Positions 7,564 to 15,331 are shown, counted from the stretch's first letter. The stretch is 64,000 nucleotides of DNA from Bacillus siamensis KCTC 13613 (GCF_000262045.1 NZ_AJVF01000040.1:1-64000); one strand, 5' to 3'. Notes: generated by a model not told the origin, from the letters alone. Translations and numbers: made by a program.

Positions 7564-8313
7564 TTACGTTTCTTTCAGAAGGCTTATCGTATGCGGCAGC
7601 AGACGATCATCCCCCGGGCTGCCGTGGCCCGGAACGACAATACTGATATCTTGATATCTTTTCATCACTTTGCGGACGGCTCGCGGCCAGTGGTCCGGGT
7701 AAAACCCAGGAGTAGGCACGATTTCCTTTGTTTCTAATGACTTGATTAAGCATCCGCCGAATAAGAGCTTATCCTCAGGCAGCCAGACAGTCATATTGTC
7801 TTCCGTGTGCCCTTTACCCGGATAAAACGTTTCAATTTTCATATCGCCAAACTGCAGCTTGGTCACGTTTTTCAAATCTCCGAGCGGCCGGTCATATCCC
7901 TGCTGCCGGGCGAAGTCGGCGGTCAGCTTCGTGCTGTGGACCTTTACGCCGTATGTATACAGGGTGTTCAGCCCGCCGATGCGATCGTCATGGGCGTGTG
8001 TCACAATGGCATCGGTCATCTTTTTACCGGGAAACTGCTGTTTTATTTTTGTCATTAATTGCTCTGTGAGACTGTCATTCCATGGCGTATCAATCAGTAC
8101 GATTCCTTTGGACGTCTCAAGGAGCAATCCGTTCGCAGGGACGGGACTTCCGTCTGCCATGCCGGTGCTTGTATGCATCCAAACATGCGGCGCCAGCTGT
8201 GTGAGAGTGACATCTTTTGCTGCGGAGCCCGCCGATGCGTGCGCCGGTTTCATTCCGGCAATAAAGAGGCCGAATAAAAACAACCCCGCGATGAATAATG
8301 TATACCTTCTCAA
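7564..8313 (-). CDS. Secreted subclass B1 metallo-beta-lactamase
   Basis: 249 residues. A signal peptide (MRRY plus hydrophobic core, cleavage after AHA near 26) predicts export. All B1 zinc ligands are present: H106, H108 and D110 (HAHDDR), H169 (GKGHTEDN), C188 (GGCLIK) and H230 (VPGHG); K191 matches the substrate-carboxylate lysine (BBL Lys224). The residue usually called Asn233 is not in its normal context (the GN of the BcII loop is replaced by a Pro-rich VPTPG stretch). Family knowledge: such enzymes hydrolyse penicillins, cephalosporins and carbapenems; activity here is not proven by sequence. It stands alone, convergent with the ABC operon. Confidence 0.88.
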   Translation of the reverse strand: MRRYTLFIAGLFLFGLFIAGMKPAHASAGSAAKDVTLTQLAPHVWMHTSTGMADGSPVPANGLLLETSKGIVLIDTPWNDSLTEQLMTKIKQQFPGKKMTDAIVTHAHDDRIGGLNTLYTYGVKVHSTKLTADFARQQGYDRPLGDLKNVTKLQFGDMKIETFYPGKGHTEDNMTVWLPEDKLLFGGCLIKSLETKEIVPTPGFYPDHWPRAVRKVMKRYQDISIVVPGHGSPGDDRLLPHTISLLKET

Positions 8314-8356
8314 AAAAAAATCATCTCCTTCTTCACCTTTTATATATACGACTCAA

Positions 8357-8382
8357 AAAAACCCGGATATTTTCCGGGTTTT
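8357..8382 (-). terminator. Terminator after the 84-residue gene
   Basis: AACCCGG...CCGGGTT hairpin with Ts on the minus strand, directly after the stop codon; the A-rich other flank could also serve the opposite direction. Confidence 0.85.
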
Positions 8383-8637
8383 TCACACGTATTGATTAAT
8401 CAATCGGCCTTTTCCCATAATTTGCGGCAGACGGGAAAGAGAGCGCTTACGTTTTTCCTCATGTACGTTCTTTTCTGCGGCTGCGGTGTTTTCCTGGCGG
8501 CGCTCCACCTCTCTGTACATCCTGTCATTGGCGAGGGCGGCCGCTTTCGTAATGCCGGCGTAATCAGGCCTATAACCCGCTGTCCGGTTTGCGTATTGAG
8601 TATACTGCTGGTTTTGAATCCGTCCTGCATAAATCAT
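8383..8637 (-). CDS. Small hypothetical basic protein (positional counterpart of YjcE)
   Basis: 84 residues, hydrophilic, rich in Arg, Gln, Tyr and Ala, with a predicted helical middle (EVERRQENTAAAEKNVHEEK) and no membrane segment or signal peptide. ATG preceded by the strong ribosome site AAGGGGAGGGG. It has its own terminator and is divergent from yjcD. I do not recognise the family; in B. subtilis a small gene, yjcE, sits between yjcD and yjcF, so this may be its counterpart, but I cannot confirm that by sequence. Confidence 0.65.
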   Translation of the reverse strand: MIYAGRIQNQQYTQYANRTAGYRPDYAGITKAAALANDRMYREVERRQENTAAAEKNVHEEKRKRSLSRLPQIMGKGRLINQYV

Positions 8638-8682
8638 ATGTACCCCTCCCCTTCAGCTTTTCATTTCCCTTAATCTTACTTT

Positions 8683-8711
8683 TTGAAACGCGGTTCTTTT
8701 GTTATGATATT
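8683..8711 (+). promoter_or_regulatory. Probable promoter of yjcD
   Basis: TTGAAA (8683-8688), 17 bases, GATATT (8706-8711); TATGAT three bases earlier is an alternative -10. About 50 bases before the yjcD start. Confidence 0.45.
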
Positions 8712-8758
8712 CTTTGTCTATCAAATGGATGAACACCTTTTAATGGGAGGACCCCTTT

Positions 8759-11044
8759 TTGAAATGCGCCCGACTGAATAACCGAACGATACATTTACAT
8801 ACATATTCTAGAGAACATTACCAATTCCTTTTTGAAGAAGCTCAGAAAGGAAATATTTTTTGCGCACATTGTGACCAGCCCGTCTTCATGCGGCTTTCGA
8901 TTTTAGAGCAGCCGGCATTTTATCACCGGCAAAAGGGAGACTTTACCGCCTGTGAAAAAGCATGCGCGGCCAAGGAGCCAAAAGCGGAGAAGGAAAAGGA
9001 AGAGTATAAGGAAGCCGGCATGTTCCGCCTGCCGAAAGGAAAAGCGATTTCAGAGAATCCGAAACCGATCGTCTCAGAATGGAAAAGCCCGAAAAAGGTG
9101 CCTGCAGCCGAGCCGTTTTCACCAATATCTGAAGCAGCTGATACATCTTTGTTTCCCGGTATCGGACTGAACCGTGAACAGATGCGGGCAGTCACAGAAA
9201 CCGACGGGCCCCTGCTGGTGCTCGCCGGAGCGGGAAGCGGAAAAACGAGGGTGCTGACAGCCCGCGCCGCCCATATGATTGAACATCTCGGCATTTCACC
9301 TGAGAACATGCTGCTTGTGACCTTTACGACAAAAGCCGTCGCCGAAATGAAAGAGCGGATGGCGACTGAGTACGGGCTGGCAGCCGGCAAAGTCTCCCGT
9401 CTCGTGACGGGAACATTCCACAGCTTTTTCTATAAAATACTCTATCATTTTGATTCTTCAAAATGGAACGGCAGCCAGCTTCTAAAAATGGAATGGCAGA
9501 GAGAGCAATATGTAAAAAAGGCGCTCTATGAAGAACATTTGGATGAAAAAGAGTTTCCCGTCGACCAGGCGCTTCAGCTTATCGGCTGCTGGAAAAACAC
9601 GTACCTCCCCCATGAGACAATTCCGCTTGCGGATGACTGGGAGAAAAAAGTATACAGGCTCTATGAACATTATGAACGGCAAAAGCGGGAAAATCGCCAG
9701 TTTGATTTTGATGACATGGCCCAAGGCTGTTATGAGCTGTTAAAAAGCCGGCCTGATATTCTCGCACAGTATCAAAACAGATTTTCTCATATTTTGATTG
9801 ATGAGTTTCAAGATATTAATCCTGTACAGTATAAAATTATGCAGCTGATCGCAAGCCCAGAGAATAACCTGTGCTGCGTGGGGGATGACGACCAATCCAT
9901 TTATGCGTTCCGCGGAAGCAGCCCGTCTTTCATCCTTGATTTTCAGAAAGACTATCCGGCAGCAACAACCATTTACTTAACGGCAAATTACCGCTCGCCG
10001 CATCCGATCGTCTCAAGTGCTCATACCGTCGTAAAGAAAAATAAAAAACGGTATGAAAAAACACTTTCTGCCATCAAAGACGGCGCTCACGATCCCGTGA
10101 TGTTTTATCCTTACGATGAGGAAGAAGAAGCAACCATGATCGTTTCGGATATAAAAGAGAAAATTCAAAACGGAGCGAGCCCCGGCGATTTTGCCGTGCT
10201 TTACCGGACAAACAGCGCCGGGCGGGCCATTTATGAAAGACTGCATCAATCATCAATCCCTTACCATGCCGACAGGGGCGTACAGACGTTTTACAGCCGC
10301 AGAATCGTCCGGCAGATCCTCGCCTACTTATACGCGAGCCAGAACGAGGATGATACGGATGCAGTGAAAGATCTGCTTTCGGCCTTATTTTTAAAGCAAT
10401 CCGCCCTGCAAACGCTAAAGGCGCTGTCAATCACAGAAGATTGCACGATGATTAAGGCGCTGACGAAACTTCCTGACCTGAAGCCGTTTCAAATAGGGAA
10501 AATCAAGCAGATCGTTCCGTTTTTCGCCAGCATCCGGACAATGAAGCCCGTTGAAGCCATCACCTTCGCCGAAAGCAAAATGGGCTTTTCCGAGTATTTA
10601 AAAAAACGGGGCAATGAAGGAAACAAGCTGGAAAAAGGCTCTGATGATCTCCGGGATGTCAAAGTGGCCGCCAAAAAATTTAAAACCATTCCGGATTTTC
10701 TGGCGCATGTCGATCATATGCGCGCCGCCGAGAATCTGAAAACCGATGAAAACGGCGTCGAACTGATGACCATTCACCGCTCAAAAGGTCTTGAATTCAA
10801 TACGGTCTATATTTTAGGCGCGGCTGACGGCTCGATCCCCCATGACTTCGCGCTTGAGACGGCGAGACAGGGCGATCCCGCTCCGCTCGAAGAAGAAAGA
10901 CGGCTTCTGTACGTCGCAATGACAAGGGCCATGCAGCATTTATATGTATCATGTCCCGCGAACAGACGGGGGAAAACAGCGCGCAGTTCAAGATTTCTCG
11001 AGCCTCTTCTTCGGACGGACAGACGGAGTGCACTCAGAATATAA
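8759..11044 (+). CDS. yjcD: UvrD/PcrA-like superfamily 1 DNA helicase YjcD
   Basis: 761 residues. The helicase core carries Walker A AGAGSGKT (156-163), Walker B/DExx IDEFQD near 350, DDDQSIYAFRG (motif III region) and the C-terminal motifs LMTIHRSKGLEF and RRLLYVAMTRA. The N-terminal 70 residues hold FCAHC (C35, C38), FYH (H56) and C65/C69, a possible zinc site resembling the start of CoiA. A charged linker (70-120) joins it to the helicase. TTG start at 8759, chosen for the GGGAGG 8 bases upstream and the family length. Presumed 3'-5' DNA helicase in repair or recombination; not the essential PcrA, which is encoded elsewhere. Confidence 0.92.
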   Translation: MKCARLNNRTIHLHTYSREHYQFLFEEAQKGNIFCAHCDQPVFMRLSILEQPAFYHRQKGDFTACEKACAAKEPKAEKEKEEYKEAGMFRLPKGKAISENPKPIVSEWKSPKKVPAAEPFSPISEAADTSLFPGIGLNREQMRAVTETDGPLLVLAGAGSGKTRVLTARAAHMIEHLGISPENMLLVTFTTKAVAEMKERMATEYGLAAGKVSRLVTGTFHSFFYKILYHFDSSKWNGSQLLKMEWQREQYVKKALYEEHLDEKEFPVDQALQLIGCWKNTYLPHETIPLADDWEKKVYRLYEHYERQKRENRQFDFDDMAQGCYELLKSRPDILAQYQNRFSHILIDEFQDINPVQYKIMQLIASPENNLCCVGDDDQSIYAFRGSSPSFILDFQKDYPAATTIYLTANYRSPHPIVSSAHTVVKKNKKRYEKTLSAIKDGAHDPVMFYPYDEEEEATMIVSDIKEKIQNGASPGDFAVLYRTNSAGRAIYERLHQSSIPYHADRGVQTFYSRRIVRQILAYLYASQNEDDTDAVKDLLSALFLKQSALQTLKALSITEDCTMIKALTKLPDLKPFQIGKIKQIVPFFASIRTMKPVEAITFAESKMGFSEYLKKRGNEGNKLEKGSDDLRDVKVAAKKFKTIPDFLAHVDHMRAAENLKTDENGVELMTIHRSKGLEFNTVYILGAADGSIPHDFALETARQGDPAPLEEERRLLYVAMTRAMQHLYVSCPANRRGKTARSSRFLEPLLRTDRRSALRI

Positions 11045-11076
11045 AGAACCCGGCAGATCACTGCCGGGTTCTTCTC
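11043..11076 (+). terminator. Terminator of yjcD
   Basis: AGAACCCGGCA...TGCCGGGTTCT stem followed by T-rich sequence straight after the stop codon. Confidence 0.85.
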
Positions 11077-11079
11077 ACA

Positions 11080-11104
11080 TAAAAAGGCCTTCAATAAGGC
11101 CGGC
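11080..11104 (-). terminator. Terminator of spoVIF
   Basis: Minus-strand GGCCTT-ATTG-AAGGCC followed by TTTTT, seven bases beyond the spoVIF stop codon. Confidence 0.85.
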
Positions 11105-11110
11105 TGACGC

Positions 11111-11365
11111 CTATTTTTTGTCCATCATTTTAGAAATGGTGCCAAAATCAAGTTTCTCTTTACCGCTTGTAATTGATTGAACGATTTTGTCTTCCAATTC
11201 TTTCGGTACACGTTTGTTAGCCAGCTGGGATACCTTCTGAATGACACCTCTCACCGTGTTTTCATCTTTGAAATTTGCATTTTGCAATGATCCCGCGAGG
11301 TTCATGACATCCTTCATGCTGACGCCTGTTTTCTTCTCAATATTTTTAAAAAATTGATTATCCAT
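11111..11365 (-). CDS. spoVIF: Sporulation-specific protein SpoVIF
   Basis: 84 residues, hydrophilic and helical, recognisable as YjcC/SpoVIF, a late mother-cell protein needed for proper coat assembly and spore resistance in B. subtilis (it supports GerE-dependent gene expression). The ATG at 11365 is used because AAAAGGAGG lies just upstream; the frame could extend to 11464 without a ribosome site. A CATACAATA element 31 bases upstream fits a sigma-K -10. It lies next to yjcZ, yjcA and the cot cluster on the same strand. Confidence 0.9.
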   Translation of the reverse strand: MDNQFFKNIEKKTGVSMKDVMNLAGSLQNANFKDENTVRGVIQKVSQLANKRVPKELEDKIVQSITSGKEKLDFGTISKMMDKK

Positions 11366-11395
11366 GTTGTGCCTCCTTTTTGTGGAGTAATACGA

Positions 11396-11404
11396 TATTG
11401 TATG
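11396..11404 (-). promoter_or_regulatory. Sigma-K-like -10 element of spoVIF
   Basis: Minus-strand CATACAATA matches the sigma-K -10 pattern CATANNNTA, with an AC dinucleotide about 17 bases upstream as the minimal -35. Confidence 0.6.
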
Positions 11405-11517
11405 AACAAAGGGCGGAACATGTGCCCGTAAGACAACGGGAAATTCCGCATACCCCGTTTTCATACATCAGGCAAGCACGGGAACGATCCCGCGCTTATC
11501 CTGGGTCTAGCTAAGGT

Positions 11518-11667
11518 TTAGCCGAAAAAGGATGCACCGACAATGATCAAGAGGATGAACAATACGACAACAAGAACAAATGTTGAGCCGTAACCGCCTC
11601 CGACATAGCCGCCACCGTATCCGCCGCAGCCGTAGCCGCCTCCGAATCCGCCATATCCGAATCCCAT
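11518..11667 (-). CDS. yjcZ: Small glycine/tyrosine-rich membrane protein YjcZ
   Basis: 49 residues. The first half is built from Gly-Gly-Tyr/Phe repeats with one cysteine ([16 protein letters not shown]...), the second half is a single hydrophobic segment ([20 protein letters not shown]). This is the YjcZ/sporulation small-protein family of bacilli, the same length as B. subtilis YjcZ. Strong ribosome site (AAAGGAGGTG) before ATG. Expression in late sporulation is inferred from neighbours. A GC-rich hairpin without T-run follows the stop codon. Confidence 0.9.
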   Translation of the reverse strand: MGFGYGGFGGGYGCGGYGGGYVGGGYGSTFVLVVVLFILLIIVGASFFG

Positions 11668-11759
11668 ACTTAAGCACCTCCTTTACTCTCTATACTCTAT
11701 GTGATGAGACTTGTTTGGCTTGGATAAATGCATAGGGCCGGTGCGGATTTCATTTCATT

Positions 11760-11957
11760 TTATTGAGAATGCTCATTTTTCTTCAGTTTGGCTTCGGTTT
11801 CAGCGGCAAACACATCTATCCATTCCTCGAAGCGCAAACCGGCTTCATCAAACTCTGACAGCTGCTTTTCAATAGATAAGATATGTTTGTTATACTCCCG
11901 CTGATTTTGATTGTGTCTGCGGTATTTTCCATTGATCAATGCTTCAAATATATTCAT
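11760..11957 (-). CDS. Hypothetical protein in the sporulation cluster
   Basis: 65 residues, hydrophilic and highly charged, probably helical (EYNKHILSIEKQLSEFDEAG). No cysteine, no membrane segment. The ATG has a very strong ribosome site (GGAGGGGATGTT). GCATAGATCA about 20-30 bases upstream resembles a sigma-K -10. Same strand as spoVIF, yjcZ and yjcA, so a sporulation role is likely but only by location; family not recognised. Confidence 0.65.
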   Translation of the reverse strand: MNIFEALINGKYRRHNQNQREYNKHILSIEKQLSEFDEAGLRFEEWIDVFAAETEAKLKKNEHSQ

Positions 11958-12012
11958 AACATCCCCTCCTCCTATGATCTATGCGGAACAGGGACCGGTG
12001 TTCGGCAAAAAA

Positions 12013-12040
12013 CAAAAAAACCGGAATCCCCGGTTTTTTT
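12013..12040 (-). terminator. Terminator after the 39-residue CGCG protein gene
   Basis: Minus-strand AAACCGG-GGATT-CCGGTTT followed by seven Ts, ten bases beyond the stop codon. Confidence 0.85.
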
Positions 12041-12049
12041 AGAAAACGG

Positions 12050-12169
12050 CTATCTCGGTTTTTTCTTTTGGCCGCAGCCGCAGCCTTTCTTTTTAATTTT
12101 TTTTTCGTAAGGCTGGTACTCAGTGGATTTGTATGGAGTTTTTTGGGAAGGTTTGCTTGATTGATTCAT
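12050..12169 (-). CDS. 39-residue lysine-rich CGCG micropeptide
   Basis: A short frame from ATG at 12167-12169 to TAG at 12050-12052 encodes a very basic peptide (MNQSSKPSQKTPYKSTEYQP followed by a lysine run, CGCG and QKKKPR). It has an AAAGGA ribosome site 4-6 bases ahead and its own terminator, which supports translation. Two cysteines separated by Gly (CGCG) could be cross-linked or bind metal in the coat. No family recognised. It lies inside the late-sporulation cluster, between two other minus-strand genes. Confidence 0.6.
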   Translation of the reverse strand: MNQSSKPSQKTPYKSTEYQPYEKKIKKKGCGCGQKKKPR

Positions 12170-12244
12170 GTTGATCCTTCCTTTCCTTATGTCATATATA
12201 CCATTTTATGCAGAAAATAATGGTAAGTTGCTGATGGAACCGCC

Positions 12245-12601
12245 TTATTCCTGGAGAAGACGCGAAACCGCAGCTTCAATGATCCCCGCTGCCCCGGCTA
12301 TGGCTAAAAGTAAAATCAGCCATTGCGCAGCCTCGGGAATCACAATCTGCGCCGCAATTAAAAAGGCGGCGCACCATACGCCCGTACACCAGTAACAGCT
12401 GAGCAGTTCACCGATAAAAGCCCTGATGCCTTTGCCTTTTATGACAATATAGGTTTCTGTCGTGCCGTCTGGTGCGGTTTCTGTTTTTTCCTCGTGAAAA
12501 AGGCTCCGGAGCGGCGCCATTATGGTGTCAAATACGAAAAGCCTGGCCAGCCGAAAAACGGCAAACGATAACAGAATAAATGAAAGCCAATTGATAACCA
12601 C
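12245..12601 (-). CDS. yjcA: DUF1360 membrane protein YjcA
   Basis: 118 residues, GTG start with AAAGGAGTG just upstream. Two or three membrane segments: an N-terminal one (WLSFILLSFAVFRLARLF), and C-terminal ones (VWCAAFLIAAQIVI, WLILLLAIAGAAGII). The CYWCTGVWCA motif is typical of DUF1360/YjcA sporulation proteins. It stands next to cotV in divergent orientation, as in B. subtilis. In B. subtilis yjcA is a late mother-cell gene; molecular role unknown. Confidence 0.88.
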   Translation of the reverse strand: MVINWLSFILLSFAVFRLARLFVFDTIMAPLRSLFHEEKTETAPDGTTETYIVIKGKGIRAFIGELLSCYWCTGVWCAAFLIAAQIVIPEAAQWLILLLAIAGAAGIIEAAVSRLLQE

Positions 12602-12771
12602 CTGTTCACTCCTTTTTAAAACTTGACCTCATAATATATATGCGAAAACCCTGTTCTTCATGAATCGCACCTTGTCCGGGAAAAAAATAGGTGCGGTTTA
12701 GTTGTTTTTCTTATTCCGCTCGGCGTTTCATTTGCATTATATAAAGTATGAATGAGAAAGGAGTGAAGGTT

Positions 12772-13158
12772 ATGTCGTTTGAAGAAAATGTTGAAACACT
12801 GCAACCACAAATATTCGAACAATTATCCAACGAATTCGAGCAGAAGATCGAAGTGATTGATTGCGAAAATGTCACAGTAGATACAACACATATAACGGCC
12901 GCTCTTTCTATACAAGCCTCAGTTACTGCGGCGATTATCCTCGCGACACAGCTCGTAATCGCAGATGAAGACACAGCCGACCAAATGGTAACCGAACTGC
13001 TGATCCTGGATGATTGCCAAATAAAAAAGAGGACCGTCATTCAAGTTCTGAACAGCCGCAATGTCAAAATCACACTGACAGCAGACGATATCATGGCCTT
13101 TGTACAAATTTTGTTTCAATTATTAAATGTACTTTTTGCTGAACTAGACATCCTTTAA
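12772..13158 (+). CDS. cotV: Spore coat protein CotV
   Basis: 128 residues, the same length as B. subtilis CotV. The ATG at 12772 is used because GAAAGGAGTG precedes it; the upstream in-frame ATG at 12748 lacks a ribosome site. The body is one CotX/CotV repeat unit (INCENV-type strands, [20 protein letters not shown], then long Ala/Ile/Val runs), also seen in CotX. A structural protein of the insoluble coat and crust. CATTATATA just upstream resembles a sigma-K -10. First gene of cotVW. Confidence 0.93.
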   Translation: MSFEENVETLQPQIFEQLSNEFEQKIEVIDCENVTVDTTHITAALSIQASVTAAIILATQLVIADEDTADQMVTELLILDDCQIKKRTVIQVLNSRNVKITLTADDIMAFVQILFQLLNVLFAELDIL

Positions 13159-13198
13159 CTCTTTCTATTCAAATTTTTTAAAATAGAGGTGAGAACAA

Positions 13199-13513
13199 AT
13201 GGCAGACAACGAAAAAATCAAAAAAGAACTCGAAAATCTACCAGAAGTGGACCCGCTTTTAAAAGTGCTTGTCAGCAATGTCTTCAAAAAACACGGCGTG
13301 ACAAAAGATAAATTACGGGAAATACCTGATGAAGAAAAAGAAATGCTGATCGCTTTAGTCAAAGACATGCAGGCGAAATCAGAAGCTTTTCTTGAAAGCC
13401 AGAAACAGAAAAAAGAGCAGGAAAAAGCACAAGAGCAGCAGAAAACTCCGCAAACCCGCAGAGAACAATTAATCGAACAGCTCCGGCAAAGACGCCAAAA
13501 TCCCGGTCAATAA
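13199..13513 (+). CDS. cotW: Spore coat protein CotW
   Basis: 104 residues, charged and helical, ending in a Gln/Lys/Arg-rich coiled region ([20 protein letters not shown]). It corresponds to B. subtilis CotW, a crust component encoded with CotV. It follows cotV by 40 bases with a TAGAGGTGAG ribosome site and no terminator between them, so is cotranscribed. Confidence 0.92.
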   Translation: MADNEKIKKELENLPEVDPLLKVLVSNVFKKHGVTKDKLREIPDEEKEMLIALVKDMQAKSEAFLESQKQKKEQEKAQEQQKTPQTRREQLIEQLRQRRQNPGQ

Positions 13514-13605
13514 CTAAAAAATAGTGATTTTTATCAGGATATATGCCTGAGTCAAAGTAAGGGGCCGGCTCATTTAATAATAGTAAAAGAAAAGGAGGAA
13601 TAGAT

Positions 13606-14106
13606 ATGGAAAGCAGACCATACTCTTGGGTTGCACTTGATCCTGAATGCGAACATCCGCGAGAAGAAAAAGAAGAAAAAGAAGGCAGAAGATGCAGTGT
13701 TTGCTGTAACGGAAACGGATTCGGCGAAGATAACGCCTTCCTTGACCAAGACCTGGCCCAAGCGAACATCAACAAACAAGTTTCTGAAGAAGCGATTATT
13801 ATCAGAGATTCTTGCGATATTAACGTGACATCGACAGACGTTCAGGCAGTCACTTCCGTTGTAACAGCGCTTAATGCAGCAGTCGTAACGGCTACTCTCA
13901 CTTCAATCGCTGACGGAGTCATCGCTGAATTGGTCGCACAAGACTTACTGCAGCTGACAGCCAACAAACAAATCAACCGCCAAAAATTACTCATCGAAAA
14001 CTCCCGCGGCGTAAACGTGACAACAGTAGATGCCGATATCGCAACGCTGATCTCAACAGCGACAAATACACTGGTTGCCATCTTAGTCATCACTCTCGTC
14101 CTCTAA
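13606..14106 (+). CDS. cotX: Spore coat protein CotX
   Basis: 166 residues. A charged N terminus with the cysteine pair CSVCCNG is followed by two CotX-type repeats (IIRDSCDINVTSTDVQA... and LLIENSRGVNVTTVDAD...), paralogous to CotV. CotX is a main insoluble crust protein. It is a separate unit: its own ribosome site (AAAAGGAGG), a CATTTAATA sigma-K-like -10 about 30 bases upstream, and a terminator behind. Confidence 0.93.
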   Translation: MESRPYSWVALDPECEHPREEKEEKEGRRCSVCCNGNGFGEDNAFLDQDLAQANINKQVSEEAIIIRDSCDINVTSTDVQAVTSVVTALNAAVVTATLTSIADGVIAELVAQDLLQLTANKQINRQKLLIENSRGVNVTTVDADIATLISTATNTLVAILVITLVL

Positions 14107-14111
14107 AAAGA

Positions 14112-14147
14112 AAAGCAGAGCTAAAAAACGCTCTGCTTTTTCTTATT
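14112..14147 (+). terminator. Terminator of cotX
   Basis: AAAAGCAGAGC/GCTCTGCTTTT stem with T-rich tail after the cotX stop codon. Confidence 0.9.
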
Positions 14148-14256
14148 TTCTCCGCATATGATGAATATATAGACGTTCACCCACACCAAGTGAGGCTCGC
14201 GTACATATGTTGTTAAAGACAAAAGTCAAATACCCTAAAAGAAGGAGCTGAAATCC

Positions 14257-14739
14257 ATGAGCTGCGGAAAACACCATGGCCGAGATGAAAATTGTGTATG
14301 CGATGCAGTCGAGAAGATTTTAGCAGAACAAGAGGCTGTTGAAGAACAATGCCCGACTGGATGCTATACCAATCTGTTAAGCCCGACGGTTACCGGTAAA
14401 GATACCATCCCGTTTCTCTTGTTTGATAAAAAAGGCGGTTTGTTCTCCACATTCGGGAACGTCGGAGGATTTGCGGATGACAGCCAGTGTTTCGAGTCTA
14501 TTTTCTTCCGGGCAGAAAGAGTTTGCGATTGCTGCGCGACGCTTTCAATACTGCGCCCCGTAGATGTGCACGGCGACACCCTCAGCGTCTGCCATCCTTG
14601 TGATCCGGATTTCTTCGGTTTAGAAAAAACAGATTTTTGCATTGAAGTTGATCTGAGCTGCTTCAGCGCCATTCAATGCCTTTCACCCGAACTTGTCGAC
14701 CGGCCTGAGCCGCACAAAGAGAAAAAGCATCACGGATAG
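14257..14739 (+). CDS. cotY: Cysteine-rich spore coat protein CotY
   Basis: 160 residues with more than a dozen cysteines, including [19 protein letters not shown] and VCHPCD, the CotY/CotZ pattern. CotY self-assembles into a disulfide-linked hexagonal lattice in the spore crust of Bacillus. A leader of about 95 bases follows a CATATGATG sigma-K-like -10 near 14155. Ribosome site AGAAGGAG. Its paralogue cotZ follows after a 148-base gap with hairpins. Confidence 0.93.
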   Translation: MSCGKHHGRDENCVCDAVEKILAEQEAVEEQCPTGCYTNLLSPTVTGKDTIPFLLFDKKGGLFSTFGNVGGFADDSQCFESIFFRAERVCDCCATLSILRPVDVHGDTLSVCHPCDPDFFGLEKTDFCIEVDLSCFSAIQCLSPELVDRPEPHKEKKHHG

Positions 14740-14745
14740 TCATTG

Positions 14746-14836
14746 ATTCGCATCTTTTCTAAAGAGGAATCCCCTTCCAACTTTCTATTACAGATGCAAT
14801 CATCAGCCCGCCCGGACGCCCGGGCGGCTGACTCTC
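14746..14836 (+). promoter_or_regulatory. Hairpin-forming cotY-cotZ spacer (possible attenuator)
   Basis: The 148-base gap holds an imperfect inverted repeat (GATTCGCATCT ... AGATGCAATC) and a very GC-rich hairpin (CAGCCCGCCCGG-ACG-CCCGGGCGGCTG arms, one bulge). No T-run follows the second stem. In B. subtilis cotY is reported both alone and with cotZ, so partial termination or 3'-end protection here is plausible. Confidence 0.5.
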
Positions 14837-14887
14837 CGATATCGTTTAATCCGGTGCCATTTAAAACGTGAAGTCAGGAGGGAAATT

Positions 14888-15331
14888 ATGAGCAAGAATA
14901 CAACATACTGTGTGCGTGAAGCGGTGGAAAATATTGAGGACCTGCAAAATGCGGTTGAGGAAGATTGCCCGGCCGGATGCTATTCCAACCTTTTATCGCC
15001 GGGTTTTTCATTAGGCGATACAGTGCCGTTTGTGCTTTTCACTTCTAAATCATCGCCGTTTATCGCTTTCGGAAATGTCGGCGAGCTGGATAACGGTCCG
15101 TGCTTTAATACTCTTTTTTTCAGAGTTGAAAGAGTCTGTGACGGCTGTGCCACATTAAGCCTGCTTATTGCTTTTGACGAACATAAGCACATCCTTGATT
15201 TTACAGATAAAGATTCTGTCTGTGATGTATTCCGTTTAGAAAAAACAAACTATTGCGTTGAAGTCGATCTTCACAGCTTCTGCGCCATCAATTGCCTTAG
15301 CCCGAGATTGCTGAACCGCACACATTCTTAA
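14888..15331 (+). CDS. cotZ: Spore coat/crust protein CotZ
   Basis: 147 residues, cysteine-rich paralogue of CotY (CPAGCYSNLLSPG, RVERVCDGCATLS, FCAINCLSP conserved between them). CotZ is the morphogenetic crust protein that localises the crust layer. Strong AGGAGGG ribosome site. Cotranscribed with cotY unless the spacer hairpin stops the message. Confidence 0.93.
   Translation: MSKNTTYCVREAVENIEDLQNAVEEDCPAGCYSNLLSPGFSLGDTVPFVLFTSKSSPFIAFGNVGELDNGPCFNTLFFRVERVCDGCATLSLLIAFDEHKHILDFTDKDSVCDVFRLEKTNYCVEVDLHSFCAINCLSPRLLNRTHS

Noticed and set aside
11466-11517. Terminator of yjcZ
   Set aside because: The GC-rich stem (GCGCGGGA/TTCCCGTGC) has no T-run on the minus strand.
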